DNA of 64,000 nucleotides from Thermococcus paralvinellae (lineage in GTDB: Archaea > Methanobacteriota_B > Thermococci > Thermococcales > Thermococcaceae): positions 372,001-436,000 of the forward strand of contig NZ_CP006965.1 in assembly GCF_000517445.1 (NCBI RefSeq), written 5' to 3'. Under the pieces are notes generated by a model that was not told the origin of the DNA, ran no database searches, and saw only the letters and a program-made list of their open reading frames with translations. The position numbers and the translations under genes were made by a program. Positions 53,093-63,135 of the stretch are shown in pieces; within the stretch, counting starts at the first letter, position 1, and each line of letters begins with the position of its first letter.

Positions 53093-54412
53093 ATGAGAAA
53101 AGTTGAGGTTTTTATGAAAGAGAAGGGAGTAAATCCAGGAGATTACGTCGAAGTTGTTGAAAAAGAAAATGGAGGTCACAGTATCTACAGAGGTTTAGTA
53201 ATGCCCCCTTATGAGCTTTCAGAGGGAGAAACACTTACATTAAAGCTCGACAATGGTTACAACATTGGAATTCTTGTTGATCAGATAGTTGAAATTAAAG
53301 TTCTTGAAAAAGCTAAGCCAAGAGAAGTGAGAAAATTCAAGGCTCTTTTGCCTAAGAAGCCGAACTTGCCCAACGTTACAATCTTTGGAACCGGTGGAAC
53401 AATTGCATCAAAGATTGATTATAAAACTGGTGCTGTTCATCCGGCATTTACAGCTGAGGAATTAGCTTTAGCTGTTCCGGAGATATTTGAAATAGCTAAT
53501 ATAACTCCAAATCTCATTATGAACATTCTCAGTGAAGATATGAAGCCAGAATACTGGGTTAAGATTGCTCATGAGGTTGCCAAGGCTTTAAATGAAGGAG
53601 AGGATGGAGTTATCATTGGACACGGAACAGATACAATGGGATACACCGCAGCGGCATTAAGCTTCATGCTAAGAGATTTAGGAAAGCCTGTTATTTTAGT
53701 TGGTGCGCAGAGAAGCTCCGATAGACCCTCAAGTGATGCTGCAATGAATCTTATCTGTTCAGTTAGGATGGCCACTGCTGATTTTGGTGAAGTTGCCGTT
53801 GTTATGCATGGTGAAACTGGTGATACTTATTGTTTAGCTCACAGAGGTACAAAAGTCAGGAAGATGCACACTTCAAGAAGAGATGCTTTTAGAAGCATAA
53901 ATGATATCCCAATAGCCAAGATTTGGAGTGATGGGAGGATAGAGTTCCTTAGAGATGATTATAGGAGGAGAACAAATTCCGAGGTCTGGGTAGATGATAA
54001 AGTTGAGGAGAAAGTTGCTCTTGTAAAGTCATTTCCAGGTATGCAAAGCGAGATCATTGATTTCTTCGTTGATAAGGGTTACAAGGGCATTGTTATAGAA
54101 GGAACAGGTTTAGGACATACACCGACTCATCTTATACCCTCAATCGAAAGGGCAGTCCAAGAAGGGGTAGCAGTTTGTATGACAAGTCAGTGTATCTATG
54201 GGAGGATAAACATGAACGTTTATTCAACGGGTAGAAAGCTTCTCAAAGCCGGAGTTATTCCATGTGAAGACATGCTTCCAGAAACAGCTTATGTAAAGCT
54301 AATCTGGGTTCTTGGACACACTCAGAATCTTGAAGAAGTTAGAAAGATGATGCTAACGAACTATGCGGGTGAGATAACACCTTACACAAGATTTGATACA
54401 TATCTGAGGTGA
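53093..54412 (+). CDS. gatD: Glu-tRNA(Gln) amidotransferase subunit D
   Basis: A 439-residue GatD, the asparaginase-like subunit of archaeal GatDE, which releases ammonia from glutamine or asparagine. The N-terminal Tudor-like domain ([20 protein letters not shown]) precedes the asparaginase core with [11 protein letters not shown] and [18 protein letters not shown], the two catalytic threonine motifs, and [27 protein letters not shown] precedes ATG 53093. Six bases separate it from gatE. Thermococcales lack GlnRS and need this route for Gln-tRNA. Confidence 0.97.
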   Translation: MRKVEVFMKEKGVNPGDYVEVVEKENGGHSIYRGLVMPPYELSEGETLTLKLDNGYNIGILVDQIVEIKVLEKAKPREVRKFKALLPKKPNLPNVTIFGTGGTIASKIDYKTGAVHPAFTAEELALAVPEIFEIANITPNLIMNILSEDMKPEYWVKIAHEVAKALNEGEDGVIIGHGTDTMGYTAAALSFMLRDLGKPVILVGAQRSSDRPSSDAAMNLICSVRMATADFGEVAVVMHGETGDTYCLAHRGTKVRKMHTSRRDAFRSINDIPIAKIWSDGRIEFLRDDYRRRTNSEVWVDDKVEEKVALVKSFPGMQSEIIDFFVDKGYKGIVIEGTGLGHTPTHLIPSIERAVQEGVAVCMTSQCIYGRINMNVYSTGRKLLKAGVIPCEDMLPETAYVKLIWVLGHTQNLEEVRKMMLTNYAGEITPYTRFDTYLR

Positions 54413-54417
54413 TGATG

Positions 54418-56301
54418 ATGGAACTTAATTACAAAGAGCTTGGGCTTAAAGTAGGATTGGAGATTCATAGACAGCTTGATACTAAAAAGCTGTTCTCACC
54501 TGTGCCAAGTGAGCTTCATGAAGAAGTTGATTTTACATTTCAGAGAAAGTTAAGACCAACAATGAGTGAGCTCGGAGAGATTGATCAAGCGGCTTTAGAG
54601 GAATTCAAAAAGGGGAGGATTTACATTTATGAAGGAAACTACGAGTTCAGTGATTTAGTTTACATGGACGAAGAGCCACCTCACATGCCGGATGAAGAAG
54701 CTTTAAGAGTAGCTCTTCAAATTGCATACCTTCTCAACGCTACTCCCGTTGATGAGGTTCACTTCATGCGTAAAATCGTTATTGATGGATCCAACGTTTC
54801 GGGCTTCCAGAGAACTGCAATAATAGCGATGAACGGAAAGGTTGATACTCCATGGGGTAGCGTTGGAATTCCAACAATTTGTCTGGAGGAAGATGCTGCG
54901 AGAATAATTGAGAGGGAAGATGGCAAAGTGATTTACAGGATTGACCGTTTGGGAATTCCATTAGTTGAAATTGCAACAACTCCAGATATTCACCACCCAG
55001 AACAAGCAAAGGTTGTTGCCAAATACATAGGGGATGCCTTGAGGGCAACAAGAAAAGTCAAGCGTGGTCTGGGAACAATCAGACAAGACTTGAACGTTTC
55101 AATTAAAGGTGGTGCAAGGATTGAAATTAAAGGTGTCCAGGAGCTGGACATGATACCCATCATTATTGAGCGTGAAGTTTTAAGGCAACTAAACCTCCTT
55201 AAGATTCGTGATGAACTCAAGAAGAGAAGGGCAAGTGAGGAAGAATTGAAAGAAGAGTTCTATGATGTCACCGACATCTTCGAGAACACCCAATCAAAGA
55301 TTATCTCAAAAACCATTAAGAAAGGTGGAAAGGTTCTTGCATTAAAGCTTCCAAAGTTCAGAGGGCTCATTGGTTATGAAATTCAACCAGGAAGAAGATT
55401 GGGTACAGAAATGGCAGACAGGGCGAAGAAATATGTTAAAGGAATATTCCACATTGATGAATTACCTAATTATGGAATCACGCAAGAGGAAGTTAATGCA
55501 GTCATTGAGAGACTTGGCTTAGGAGAGCAAGACGCTTTTGTTCTAGTTGCGGCCGAGGAAGAGACAGCCAAGAAAGCTTTGAGAGAAGTCCTTCAAAGGG
55601 CTAAAGAAGCACTTCATGGAGTTCCAGAAGAAACAAGGAGAGCCCTGCCAGATGGAAACACACAATATATGCGTCCACTGCCAGGTAAAGCGAGAATGTA
55701 CCCAGAGACAGATATTCCGCCTATACTCATAACGAAAGAAATGAAGGAGGAAATCCTTGCTAACCTTCCGGAGCTTCCACAAGCTAAGGTTGAGCGCTAT
55801 GTCAAGGAGTTCAAGATTGACAAGAGCTTAGCCAAAACACTGGTCGATGATGAAAGGGATGAGCTGTTTGAGGAGCTTATTGAGATGGGTGTTAAGCCTT
55901 CATTAGCTGCGTCAATCCTTGTGGTTGTTCTTAAAGGTCTGAAGAAAGAAGTCCCAATTGAGAACATAACCGATGAGCACATCAAGGAGGCATTTAAGCT
56001 TTACCTTGACAACAAGATTGCCAAAGAGGCGTTTGAAGAGATATTCAAAGAGTTGGCATTACATCCAAAAAAGACAGCTCTTCAGGTTGCAGAGGAGAAA
56101 GGACTTACCCTTCTCAGTGAAGAGGAAGTAGAGAGAATCATTGACGAGATAGTTCAGCAGAACATTGATGTTATCAAAGCTAAGGGAATGGGAGCAATGG
56201 GTATGATAATGGGAAGGGCTATGGCAAAGCTCAGGGGCAAAGCTGATGGTAAGCTCGTCAGTCAATTAGTCAGGAAGAAGATTCAGGAGCTTAGCTCTTA
56301 A
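54418..56301 (+). CDS. gatE: Glu-tRNA(Gln) amidotransferase subunit E
   Basis: A 627-residue GatE. It binds Glu-tRNA(Gln), phosphorylates the glutamate with ATP and transfers ammonia tunnelled from GatD. The GatB-like cradle shows [19 protein letters not shown] and the metal/ATP segments; an AspRS-like GAD domain insertion spans about 280-400; the C-terminal YqeY-like helices bind tRNA. ATG 54418 follows GAGGTGATGATG; the ATG codons just upstream lie inside that signal. Ends the operon, followed by a T-rich tract. Confidence 0.97.
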   Translation: MELNYKELGLKVGLEIHRQLDTKKLFSPVPSELHEEVDFTFQRKLRPTMSELGEIDQAALEEFKKGRIYIYEGNYEFSDLVYMDEEPPHMPDEEALRVALQIAYLLNATPVDEVHFMRKIVIDGSNVSGFQRTAIIAMNGKVDTPWGSVGIPTICLEEDAARIIEREDGKVIYRIDRLGIPLVEIATTPDIHHPEQAKVVAKYIGDALRATRKVKRGLGTIRQDLNVSIKGGARIEIKGVQELDMIPIIIEREVLRQLNLLKIRDELKKRRASEEELKEEFYDVTDIFENTQSKIISKTIKKGGKVLALKLPKFRGLIGYEIQPGRRLGTEMADRAKKYVKGIFHIDELPNYGITQEEVNAVIERLGLGEQDAFVLVAAEEETAKKALREVLQRAKEALHGVPEETRRALPDGNTQYMRPLPGKARMYPETDIPPILITKEMKEEILANLPELPQAKVERYVKEFKIDKSLAKTLVDDERDELFEELIEMGVKPSLAASILVVVLKGLKKEVPIENITDEHIKEAFKLYLDNKIAKEAFEEIFKELALHPKKTALQVAEEKGLTLLSEEEVERIIDEIVQQNIDVIKAKGMGAMGMIMGRAMAKLRGKADGKLVSQLVRKKIQELSS

Positions 56302-56313
56302 TTTTCTTTTCTT
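56302..56313 (+). terminator. T-rich terminator after gatE
   Basis: TTTTCTTTTCTT follows the stop codon at 56301. Confidence 0.4.
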
Positions 56314-56359
56314 CAATAAATTTTTAAGTACCAACCCATAAAGTAATTTTGGTGAGCAA

Positions 56360-56986
56360 ATGCCAATAGCAACTTCTCCAACAATTCCTATATCAAGAAA
56401 GCGATGGGAAAAGGGTCTTAGGGAATCCTCAAAGAATAAAAAGCTGAAAAAAGAGGAGTTTAGATTAGTTTATGTTAGGATCAAAACAAAAGATGATAAA
56501 ACTGTAGGTGAAGCTGCTAAAGAGCTCGAGATGAGGTTTAAGGAGTTTTCTCCGGCAAGACTTATTGAGCCAGATGACATAAATTTGCTCCTAGCGGTTG
56601 AGAAGTGCCTAAAAAATAATCTGCCAAGGATTTATGTTGTTGAGCTAACAGATGGTATCAGCAGATGGTTTTATGTGTTTCCAAGTGCAGAAAGGATAAA
56701 ATTCGAAAAGAAGGATTTATATCGTGTGTTTATAGTCAAGAGAAGAGAAGCTCTTGAAGAAGTTTTAGAACGAATTGCAAGCGGTGAATTCTCTAAAAAG
56801 TTCAGATTGAGTTTTTTAACTGTTCTTCAAATCTTAATTGGGTTTGCGCCATTTGTCATAACATATATTGCAGGGGATACAAAATCCTTGAAAGACCTGT
56901 TTAATTATCTGATCTGGGCTGGTGCACTCATTTCTGCGATTCAGGGAATTAAAAGGGGATACAAAGAGAAAAGCTGGGAAGAGTAG
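56360..56986 (+). CDS. unknown protein with C-terminal membrane hairpin
   Basis: A 208-residue protein. The basic N-terminal 35 residues are followed by an alpha/beta domain (EEFRLVYVRIKTKDDKTVGE, PRIYVVELTDGISRWFYVFP) and two C-terminal membrane helices (FLTVLQILIGFAPFVITYIAG; LFNYLIWAGALISAIQGI) with a short basic tail. The layout repeats in the gene at 57136. No family recognised. The 3' end directly adjoins a C/D box sRNA gene on the other strand. The start ATG 56360 follows GGTGAGCAA. Confidence 0.65.
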   Translation: MPIATSPTIPISRKRWEKGLRESSKNKKLKKEEFRLVYVRIKTKDDKTVGEAAKELEMRFKEFSPARLIEPDDINLLLAVEKCLKNNLPRIYVVELTDGISRWFYVFPSAERIKFEKKDLYRVFIVKRREALEEVLERIASGEFSKKFRLSFLTVLQILIGFAPFVITYIAGDTKSLKDLFNYLIWAGALISAIQGIKRGYKEKSWEE

Positions 56987-57042
56987 TCAGTGCATCGGCT
57001 CCTCATCACAGCTCAGAGTGAGGGAAAAAGTCATCATCCTCA
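56983..57042 (-). ncRNA. C/D box small RNA, two-guide 2'-O-methylation guide
   Basis: On the minus strand all four boxes are canonical: C box ATGATGA (57037-57031), D' box CTGA (57016-57013), C' box GTGATGA (57009-57003) and D box CTGA (56990-56987). The D'-C' spacer is three bases and C-to-D length 51 bases, both typical of thermococcal sRNAs. Guide 1 is CTTTTTCCCTCACT (57030-57017), predicting methylation of A in target 5'-AGUGAGGGAAAA. Guide 2 is GGAGCCGATGCA (57002-56991), predicting methylation of the second U in 5'-UGCAUCGGCUCC. Targets are not identified. The RNA would bind L7Ae, Nop5 and fibrillarin. Confidence 0.9.
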
Positions 57043-57135
57043 AATAGAGTTGGGTGGCAAACTTTTAAGACTTTAGTCATAATTGTAAGAGATAAATTTT
57101 TGTACACATATAAAGTAGTAAATACGGTGATGAAG

Positions 57136-57789
57136 ATGACCAGAAGAATTAGGAAAGCATTGAAATCGAAACTTTCTGGCGTTACGGTAATATATTACCG
57201 CCTTGAAGGTATTGCTCCAGAACAAGTCAGGGAAATGCTGCCTTCCGCACTCGAGTTCAAGAATCCAACACCCGAAAGCTTCAAAATTCTTCTTGGAAAA
57301 CTTGAAGGAAAGAACATAATTCCACTTGAGGTCTTTGACGTTCGCTCTGAGGAGAGGATTATATACGTTTATGAAGCTCCTGAGAATGAGTATCTTGCGA
57401 TAAAGGGTGTTAAACCCAGAGTTTTTGGAATGATAAAGAGTGCCTTTGAAGACTTTCTCCAACTTCTTGCAGAAGACAAACTCGATGAGATACCTTATTA
57501 TGGGCTCGATATCAGGAAAAAAGGTCGGAAGAGATTAGGAAAAGAACTCGCTGTCTATGTCCTATCGGGATTTATGATGATGGTAGTTGGTGGGGTAACC
57601 GAAAGCTATCTCCATAATCGCTGGATCGGATACCTTTTTGGGGCTGTTATCCTTGTTGCTCTTGGCTACTTTCTTATGCCGAGAAAAGTTAGAAAACCGA
57701 TAAACGAAGTTTCTTATAAATACTGGGAAAAAGCAGTTGAAAAAGCTGTGAAGAAAGGGAAAATGAGAATAAAATGGGTAGAGCTTTAA
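57136..57789 (+). CDS. unknown protein with C-terminal membrane hairpin
   Basis: A 217-residue protein with a basic N-terminus (MTRRIRKALKSKLSGVTVIY), a soluble alpha/beta domain (IIPLEVFDVRSEERIIYVYE), two membrane helices (VYVLSGFMMMVVGGVTESYL; WIGYLFGAVILVALGYFLM) and a lysine-rich cytosolic tail. Size and domain order match the gene at 56360, from which it is separated by the C/D sRNA, and weak pattern similarity suggests distant paralogy. ATG 57136 is preferred for its CGGTGATGAAG signal; earlier ATGs lack one. The 3' end overlaps hmgA by four bases. Confidence 0.65.
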   Translation: MTRRIRKALKSKLSGVTVIYYRLEGIAPEQVREMLPSALEFKNPTPESFKILLGKLEGKNIIPLEVFDVRSEERIIYVYEAPENEYLAIKGVKPRVFGMIKSAFEDFLQLLAEDKLDEIPYYGLDIRKKGRKRLGKELAVYVLSGFMMMVVGGVTESYLHNRWIGYLFGAVILVALGYFLMPRKVRKPINEVSYKYWEKAVEKAVKKGKMRIKWVEL

Positions 57790-59012
57790 CGGCCAAGCTC
57801 CTTATGAGCCTTAGCCAAGTGCTTTGCAGCTATTGCTGCCAAGAGTGAAAGTTCTCCGGCTAAGACTGCTCCAGCCACTATCTCGGCAAACTTCTTTGCA
57901 TTTGTTCCAGCCGGTTCTCCCCCTCCAGCGACGCCCATAATGCTCAACGCTTCTCTCTGAGGTGGGACCCTTGTCCCTCCGCCGACTGTTCCAATCTCTA
58001 AGCTTGGCATCGTTATGCTTATGTACAAATCTCCCTCTGGGGTTACCTCTGCTAACGTTATTCCATGAGCACCTTCTGTAATCTGCGCCTCATCCTGACC
58101 TGTTGCCAAGAAAATGGCACCAACGATGTTTGCAAAATGAGCGTTAAATCCATAACTTCCAGCCTGTGCAGAGCCAACTAAGTTCTTGCGGTAATTGACC
58201 TCTGCTATTAGCTCAGGTGTCGTTTTAAGCTTTTTCTCAACGATTTCTCTTGGAATAACAGCTTCAGCTATAACAGTTTTCCCCCTACCTAAAATGAAAT
58301 TAATTGCGTTGGGCTTCTTATCGACACATAAGTTTCCAGACAGAGCAAGATATCTAACATCTGGGAACTTTTCTTCAATGACTTTCATTATTTCCTCGCT
58401 CGCTATCGTTACCATATTCATGCCCATAGCATCGCCAGTTTCAAATTCAAATCTTAAATAGAGGTTGTTGCCCACTATAAATGGCTTAACATCTTTAAGC
58501 TTTCCATGTCTTGTAACCTTTGAAACAGCAACTTCTTGCAGATAGTCTATATTCTCTTTCACCCATTCTGCAACTTCTCTTGCCCTTCTTGCATCTGGGC
58601 ACTTTAGTAGGGGCGCTCTCGTCATCTTGTCGTTAATAATTGTTGTTTTTACTCCTCCAGCAGCTGTTAAAGCTGAACACCCTCTATTCACTGATGCAAC
58701 CAGTGCTCCCTCTGTTGTAGCTAATGGAATGTAAAATTCTCCTTTGGCATATTCGCCATTTATCTTAAGCGGTCCAGCAACACCCATTGGGATTTGAACG
58801 ACACCAATCATGTTTTCAATATTTTTTCCAATAACTTCGTTTGGATCAATTGAGTAGTGACCTACGTGCTTTAAACTTATTCCAAATTTCTTTTCAAGGG
58901 CCTTTCTTCTGATTTCTGTTGCGAGTTTTTTGTCACCGTTGGTGTATTTTTCGACTTGATGGAGTTTTATTTGTCCATTTGCAACTTTTTCAATAATCTC
59001 CTCAATGTTCAT
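57786..59012 (-). CDS. hmgA: hydroxymethylglutaryl-CoA reductase (NADPH)
   Basis: A 408-residue class I HMG-CoA reductase making mevalonate for archaeal isoprenoid lipids. Present are ENMIGVVQIPMGVAGPL, EGALVASVNRGCSA (catalytic Glu), TGDAMGMNMVTIASE (NADPH/CoA aspartate motif), DKKPNAINFILGRGK (catalytic lysine) and GTVGGGTRVPPQ. ATG 59012 follows GGAGGTG; the frame continues upstream without a better start. The MinD-like gene is 25 bases upstream on the same strand. Confidence 0.96.
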   Translation of the reverse strand: MNIEEIIEKVANGQIKLHQVEKYTNGDKKLATEIRRKALEKKFGISLKHVGHYSIDPNEVIGKNIENMIGVVQIPMGVAGPLKINGEYAKGEFYIPLATTEGALVASVNRGCSALTAAGGVKTTIINDKMTRAPLLKCPDARRAREVAEWVKENIDYLQEVAVSKVTRHGKLKDVKPFIVGNNLYLRFEFETGDAMGMNMVTIASEEIMKVIEEKFPDVRYLALSGNLCVDKKPNAINFILGRGKTVIAEAVIPREIVEKKLKTTPELIAEVNYRKNLVGSAQAGSYGFNAHFANIVGAIFLATGQDEAQITEGAHGITLAEVTPEGDLYISITMPSLEIGTVGGGTRVPPQREALSIMGVAGGGEPAGTNAKKFAEIVAGAVLAGELSLLAAIAAKHLAKAHKELGR

Positions 59013-59037
59013 TAAAACACCTCCAAAAATAGTTGTC

Positions 59038-59790
59038 TCACTTTTCGAATTCAAATATCCATTCTTCCATTACCTGACCAGCTTCGTAAAAAGCAAGTGC
59101 AGCATCACTTTTTGGTTTATAAACAAGAACGGGAATTCCAACGTTAACAGATTCAGGAACAACATCATCATATGGAATTACACCAAGAACTGGTACATTA
59201 AGCTCGCTTTCAACTGCTTCTACAATTTTAGCAATTACATCTTGAGATTCCCTAACTTTATTAAAGATCACACCAACTTTTAAGTCATATTCATCGCCTA
59301 ATGCCTTGAGCTTTTCTATTTCGTTCTCCACCATTTTTTCAAATGAGTATATTGGAGAACGCTCAATTTCAACTACTATGAGTTGATAGTCTGCAACTTC
59401 AAATGTTGGAAGGGTATCAAAGGGTATTCCAGTTGGAGAATCAACAAAAATTATACCAAACTTATTTTTTAATTGTTCTACAATACTTTTTAGTTTCTTG
59501 GTAGAAATCCCTAGAACCTCCTGTAAGTTTGAGCTCCCGGGCATTACGTAAACTCCTGTTAAGGGATGTTTATAGATTGCCCATTCAGGATCAAGATCTG
59601 GATTTTTCAAGACTGAGTGAAGGGTATAGTTGACATTTTCAAGTGCAAAATGAAACCCAAGGTTCGGTAAATATAAATCTCCATCAATTGCAAGAACTCT
59701 ATATTCTCTCTGAGCAAAATATGTACTCAGGTTGGCAGTTGTTGTAGTTTTACCTGCTCCTCCTCTCCCCGTGACTACTACAACAACCAT
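59038..59790 (-). CDS. minD: MinD/ParA-family P-loop ATPase
   Basis: A 250-residue deviant-Walker ATPase: VTGRGGAGKTTTTANL contains the P-loop without the usual KGG lysine (it reads GRGG), VLAIDGDLYLPN gives the switch I aspartate region, and IIFVDSPTGIP the Walker B. The C-terminus ends ALAFYEAGQVMEEWIFEFEK. Such proteins position other proteins on membranes or nucleoids; the partner is unknown. GAGGAGTG precedes ATG 59790 at ten bases. It is divergent from nothing and probably co-transcribed with hmgA. Confidence 0.88.
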   Translation of the reverse strand: MVVVVVTGRGGAGKTTTTANLSTYFAQREYRVLAIDGDLYLPNLGFHFALENVNYTLHSVLKNPDLDPEWAIYKHPLTGVYVMPGSSNLQEVLGISTKKLKSIVEQLKNKFGIIFVDSPTGIPFDTLPTFEVADYQLIVVEIERSPIYSFEKMVENEIEKLKALGDEYDLKVGVIFNKVRESQDVIAKIVEAVESELNVPVLGVIPYDDVVPESVNVGIPVLVYKPKSDAALAFYEAGQVMEEWIFEFEK

Positions 59791-59943
59791 ATGAGATGCA
59801 CACTCCTCAATTTTAATATTAATAAGGGTTTAAATAAATTAAGCTGCATTCTAAGTTTTTCTATCTTTCATAGAATATAAGGTTTTCTAATTCACCATTA
59901 GCTAACGTGCAAAAAGTCGTAAAAAGAAGTTAGAAATGGAAAT

Positions 59944-60186
59944 TTACCCAATAACTTCTCCAAAGGCAAATTTCTGCTTTACAGAGTTTATGACAATTTC
60001 CACCTCATCCCCAATTTTAGTCTTGGGAACAAACACGACAAATCCTTTAATTCTTGCTATGCCATCTCCACCCTTGCCAAGGGCTTCAATCTTGACTTTA
60101 TATCTTTCTCCAACCTTAACTGGAGGTTGTCTACCTCTTGACTTGCCTCTATCAAATCTCTTTCCACCAAACTTTCTATTCTCCAA
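59944..60186 (-). CDS. TRAM-domain RNA-binding protein
   Basis: An 80-residue single TRAM domain ([40 protein letters not shown]) with an Arg/Gly/Lys-rich N-terminal tail ([15 protein letters not shown]). Stand-alone TRAM proteins in archaea act as RNA chaperones, some with cold-shock-like roles. The preferred start is TTG 60186 because GGTGGTG lies six bases upstream; three consecutive GTG codons at 60201-60193 overlap that signal and could also initiate. Confidence 0.85.
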   Translation of the reverse strand: MENRKFGGKRFDRGKSRGRQPPVKVGERYKVKIEALGKGGDGIARIKGFVVFVPKTKIGDEVEIVINSVKQKFAFGEVIG

Positions 60187-60201
60187 CTCAGACACCACCA
60201 C

Positions 60202-60484
60202 AGAGATGTGTGCATTTAAAGGCTACCTTTGGTGCTATTTAAACCTTTTGGTAGTATCTTTGTGTTTTTTCAAAACTTTTATTGTTTAAATTACAAGGTT
60301 CTTATTATAATGCTTGAATTTTATTCATAATTAGTAGCAAAATCTTCAAAGTTGTCTGCTCTCCGATACAAGAGATTTGGAATATTATCGTTTATTACCG
60401 AAAACAATTTTGTTCTTTGCACAAAAAGTTTATATCAAATTTCCATTTAGATATTCATGTAAGCGTTTTATGGAGATGATAGAA
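60202..60484. other. divergent intergenic region between the TRAM and tdh genes
   Basis: About 280 bases without a gene. It contains two TATA-like TTTAAAT elements for the TRAM gene (about 60212-60218 and 60238-60244 on the minus strand) and the tdh TATA box. A duplicated GGTAGTAT / GGTGCTAT pattern is seen near 60230-60256. I see no RNA gene or repeat of note. Confidence 0.4.
60429..60436 (+). promoter_or_regulatory. TATA box for threonine dehydrogenase
   Basis: TTTATATC preceded by CACAAAAAG lies 49 bases upstream of ATG 60485. It predicts a leader of about 25 bases containing GGAGATGAT. Confidence 0.6.
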
Positions 60485-61537
60485 ATGGCTGATAAAATGG
60501 TTGCTATTATGAAAACTAAACCAGCTTACGGTGCAGAGCTTGTTGAAATTGATGTTCCTAAGCCAAAAGAAGGGGAAGTTCTCATTAAGGTTTTAGCAAC
60601 TAGCATTTGTGGTACTGATTTGCATATCTATGAATGGAACGAGTGGGCTCAGACCAGAATCAAGCCGCCTCAAATTATGGGACATGAAGTTGCAGGGGAA
60701 GTTATAGAGGTTGGTCCAGGAGTCGAGGACATACAGGTTGGAGACTACATCTCCGCAGAAACTCACATAGTGTGTGGCAAGTGCTACCAATGTAAAACTG
60801 GAAACTATCACGTATGTCAAAATACAAAGATTTTTGGTGTTGATAGTGATGGTGTTTTTGCTGAGTATGCTATAGTCCCAGCTCAGAATGCATGGAAAAA
60901 TCCCAAGAATATTCCACCAGAATACGCAACCCTCCAAGAACCACTAGGAAATGCTGTTGATACTGTTTTAGCAGAGCCTGTCACTGGAAAAACTGTTCTT
61001 ATAACGGGAGCTGGACCTCTTGGGTTACTTGGCATAACAGTTGCAAAAGCCGCAGGAGCTTCTCTCGTAATAGTGAGCGAGCCAAGCGACTTCAGAAGAG
61101 AATTAGCAAAGAAAGTTGGCGCTGATGTTGTTATTAATCCCTTTGAAGAAGATGTCGTCAAGGAAGTTAGAGACTTAACAGATGGCAATGGTGTTGATGT
61201 ATTCCTCGAATTCAGCGGTGCCCCAAAAGCCCTTGAACAGGGATTGCAGGCAGTAACTCCGGCAGGGAGAGTTTCTCTGCTTGGACTCTTCCCAAGGAAT
61301 GTCTCACTCGACTTTAACAATTTGATAATCTTCAAGTCACTCACAGTTTATGGAATAACCGGAAGACATCTCTGGCAAACCTGGTACACAGTGTCAAAAC
61401 TGCTCCAGAGCGGAAAACTCAACCTAGACCCAATAATTACCCATAAGTACAAAGGTTTTGACAAGTTTGAAGAGGCTTTTGAGCTTATGCGTGCAGGAAA
61501 AACTGGTAAAGTTGTATTCTTCCCACACAAAAAGTGA
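60485..61537 (+). CDS. tdh: L-threonine 3-dehydrogenase
   Basis: A 350-residue zinc-dependent medium-chain dehydrogenase oxidising threonine to 2-amino-3-oxobutyrate with NAD+. The catalytic zinc region [17 protein letters not shown] and MGHEVAGEV, the structural zinc segment [15 protein letters not shown], and the NAD-binding GAGPLGLLG motif are intact. Sequence and length agree with the characterised P. horikoshii and T. kodakarensis enzymes. ATG 60485 ([10 protein letters not shown]) follows GGAGATGAT. Confidence 0.97.
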   Translation: MADKMVAIMKTKPAYGAELVEIDVPKPKEGEVLIKVLATSICGTDLHIYEWNEWAQTRIKPPQIMGHEVAGEVIEVGPGVEDIQVGDYISAETHIVCGKCYQCKTGNYHVCQNTKIFGVDSDGVFAEYAIVPAQNAWKNPKNIPPEYATLQEPLGNAVDTVLAEPVTGKTVLITGAGPLGLLGITVAKAAGASLVIVSEPSDFRRELAKKVGADVVINPFEEDVVKEVRDLTDGNGVDVFLEFSGAPKALEQGLQAVTPAGRVSLLGLFPRNVSLDFNNLIIFKSLTVYGITGRHLWQTWYTVSKLLQSGKLNLDPIITHKYKGFDKFEEAFELMRAGKTGKVVFFPHKK

Positions 61538-61539
61538 AC

Positions 61540-61560
61540 TTTCTTTTCTCTGTTTATTTT
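61540..61560 (+). terminator. T-rich terminator after tdh
   Basis: TTTCTTTTCTCTGTTTATTTT follows the stop codon at 61537. Confidence 0.5.
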
Positions 61561-61613
61561 CTAACCGCAATTTTTAAGTAAATGCACACCAACTTTTTGC
61601 GGGAGGGGATATT

Positions 61614-63125
61614 ATGGAACTAAGTTATCAGGAAAAATTAACTCTCATTAAGCTTAAGGACTTAAGAAGGGTAAAATTTGAGGACTTGGTTAAGGAAACC
61701 GGGCTTGATCAAGTTGCAGTCATGAGGGCTGTCTTGTGGCTTCAAAGCAAGGGGCTTGCAAAACTTCACGAAAAGCAGAAGAAGATTGTAAAGCTAACGG
61801 AAACTGGTAAAAGGTACGCTGAAATTGGACTTCCTGAAAGAAGGGCTCTAAAGCTTCTTGTTGAGAGAGGCAAAGTTGTGCTTGATGAATTAAGGGAAGT
61901 TCTCAGCGATGATGAGCTTAAGCCGATAGTTGGAATTCTAAGAAGAGAAGGCTGGGCTACAGTTAGAAAAGAAAACGAAAAGCTTGTTCTCGAGATTACA
62001 GAGAAAGGCAAAGCAGCCTTAAATGAAGACAGACCTATAGATAAAGTTCTCAAAATTCTTGCTGAAAAAGGTGAACTTGAGGCCAAAGAAATTGAAGGAT
62101 TAATATCATTAAACGAGCTCAAGAGAAGAAAAATTGCAGAGGACGAGCTTAAAACGGAGAGAGAAGTTGAGATAACAGAAGAGGGGCTTAGGCTAGCAGA
62201 AAAAGGCTTGGAACTTAAAGAAGAAGTCTCAATCCTTACACCCGAGCTCATAAAGAGCGGCAATTGGAGGAGCGTTGAGTTCAAGCGCTTCAACATCAAG
62301 GCACCAGTTAAGAGAATTTATCCGGGTAAAAAGCAGCCTTATAGGGCTTTTCTTGATAAGATTAGAAGAAAGCTCATTGAGATGGGCTTTATTGAAATGA
62401 CTGCTGAGAGCTTAATTGAAACCCAATTCTGGAACTTTGATGCTCTGTTCCAGCCTCAAAATCATCCGGCAAGAGACTGGACAGACACTTATCAGCTTAA
62501 GTATCCAAAGTATGGATTCTTGCCAGAGGAAGGGCTTGTTGAAAGGGTTAAAGCTGCTCATGAGCACGGCTGGATAACTGGCTCAAGAGGCTGGGGCTAT
62601 AGATGGGATCCAAGGATGGCCATGATGCTAATGCCAAGGGCACATGGAACAGCATTAAGTGCTCGCCAGTTAGCTAAAGATATTCAAATTCCAGGAAAGT
62701 ACTTTGCCATTCAGAGAGTCTTCAGACCAGATGTTTTAGATAGAACTCACTTGATAGAGTTCAACCAAGTTGAAGGATTCGTTATTGGGGAGGATTTGAC
62801 CTTTAAACACCTCCTTGGAATACTCAAGCGCTTTGCTACTGAGGTTGCAGGAGCGAAGAAAGTGAAGTTCTTGCCTGATTATTATCCATTCACAGAGCCC
62901 AGTGTTCAGATGAGCGCTAAACATCCAGAACTTGGTTGGGTTGAGTTTGGAGGAGCTGGGATTTTTAGAGAGGAAATGACAAAACCCCTTGGAATTGACG
63001 TTCCAGTGATTGCTTGGGGAATTGGAATTGACAGACTAGCGATGTTTAAGCTCGGAATTGACGACATAAGGTACCTCTTCAGCTATGACTTGAGGTGGCT
63101 AAGAGAGGCTAAAATAATTTGGTGA
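61614..63125 (+). CDS. pheS: phenylalanyl-tRNA synthetase alpha subunit
   Basis: A 503-residue archaeal-type PheS. The N-terminal 220 residues form three winged-helix modules ([47 protein letters not shown]), as in archaeal and eukaryal enzymes. The class II catalytic domain has the motif 2 region [37 protein letters not shown] and motif 3 [14 protein letters not shown]. It forms the (alpha-beta)2 enzyme with PheT, whose gene begins ten bases after its stop. GGGAGGGGA precedes the ATG. Confidence 0.96.
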   Translation: MELSYQEKLTLIKLKDLRRVKFEDLVKETGLDQVAVMRAVLWLQSKGLAKLHEKQKKIVKLTETGKRYAEIGLPERRALKLLVERGKVVLDELREVLSDDELKPIVGILRREGWATVRKENEKLVLEITEKGKAALNEDRPIDKVLKILAEKGELEAKEIEGLISLNELKRRKIAEDELKTEREVEITEEGLRLAEKGLELKEEVSILTPELIKSGNWRSVEFKRFNIKAPVKRIYPGKKQPYRAFLDKIRRKLIEMGFIEMTAESLIETQFWNFDALFQPQNHPARDWTDTYQLKYPKYGFLPEEGLVERVKAAHEHGWITGSRGWGYRWDPRMAMMLMPRAHGTALSARQLAKDIQIPGKYFAIQRVFRPDVLDRTHLIEFNQVEGFVIGEDLTFKHLLGILKRFATEVAGAKKVKFLPDYYPFTEPSVQMSAKHPELGWVEFGGAGIFREEMTKPLGIDVPVIAWGIGIDRLAMFKLGIDDIRYLFSYDLRWLREAKIIW

Positions 63126-63135
63126 GGTGGGCAAA

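Noticed and set aside
61766-62299. 177-codon serine/leucine-rich frame opposite pheS
   Set aside because: Typical antisense shadow of a Lys/Glu-rich gene.
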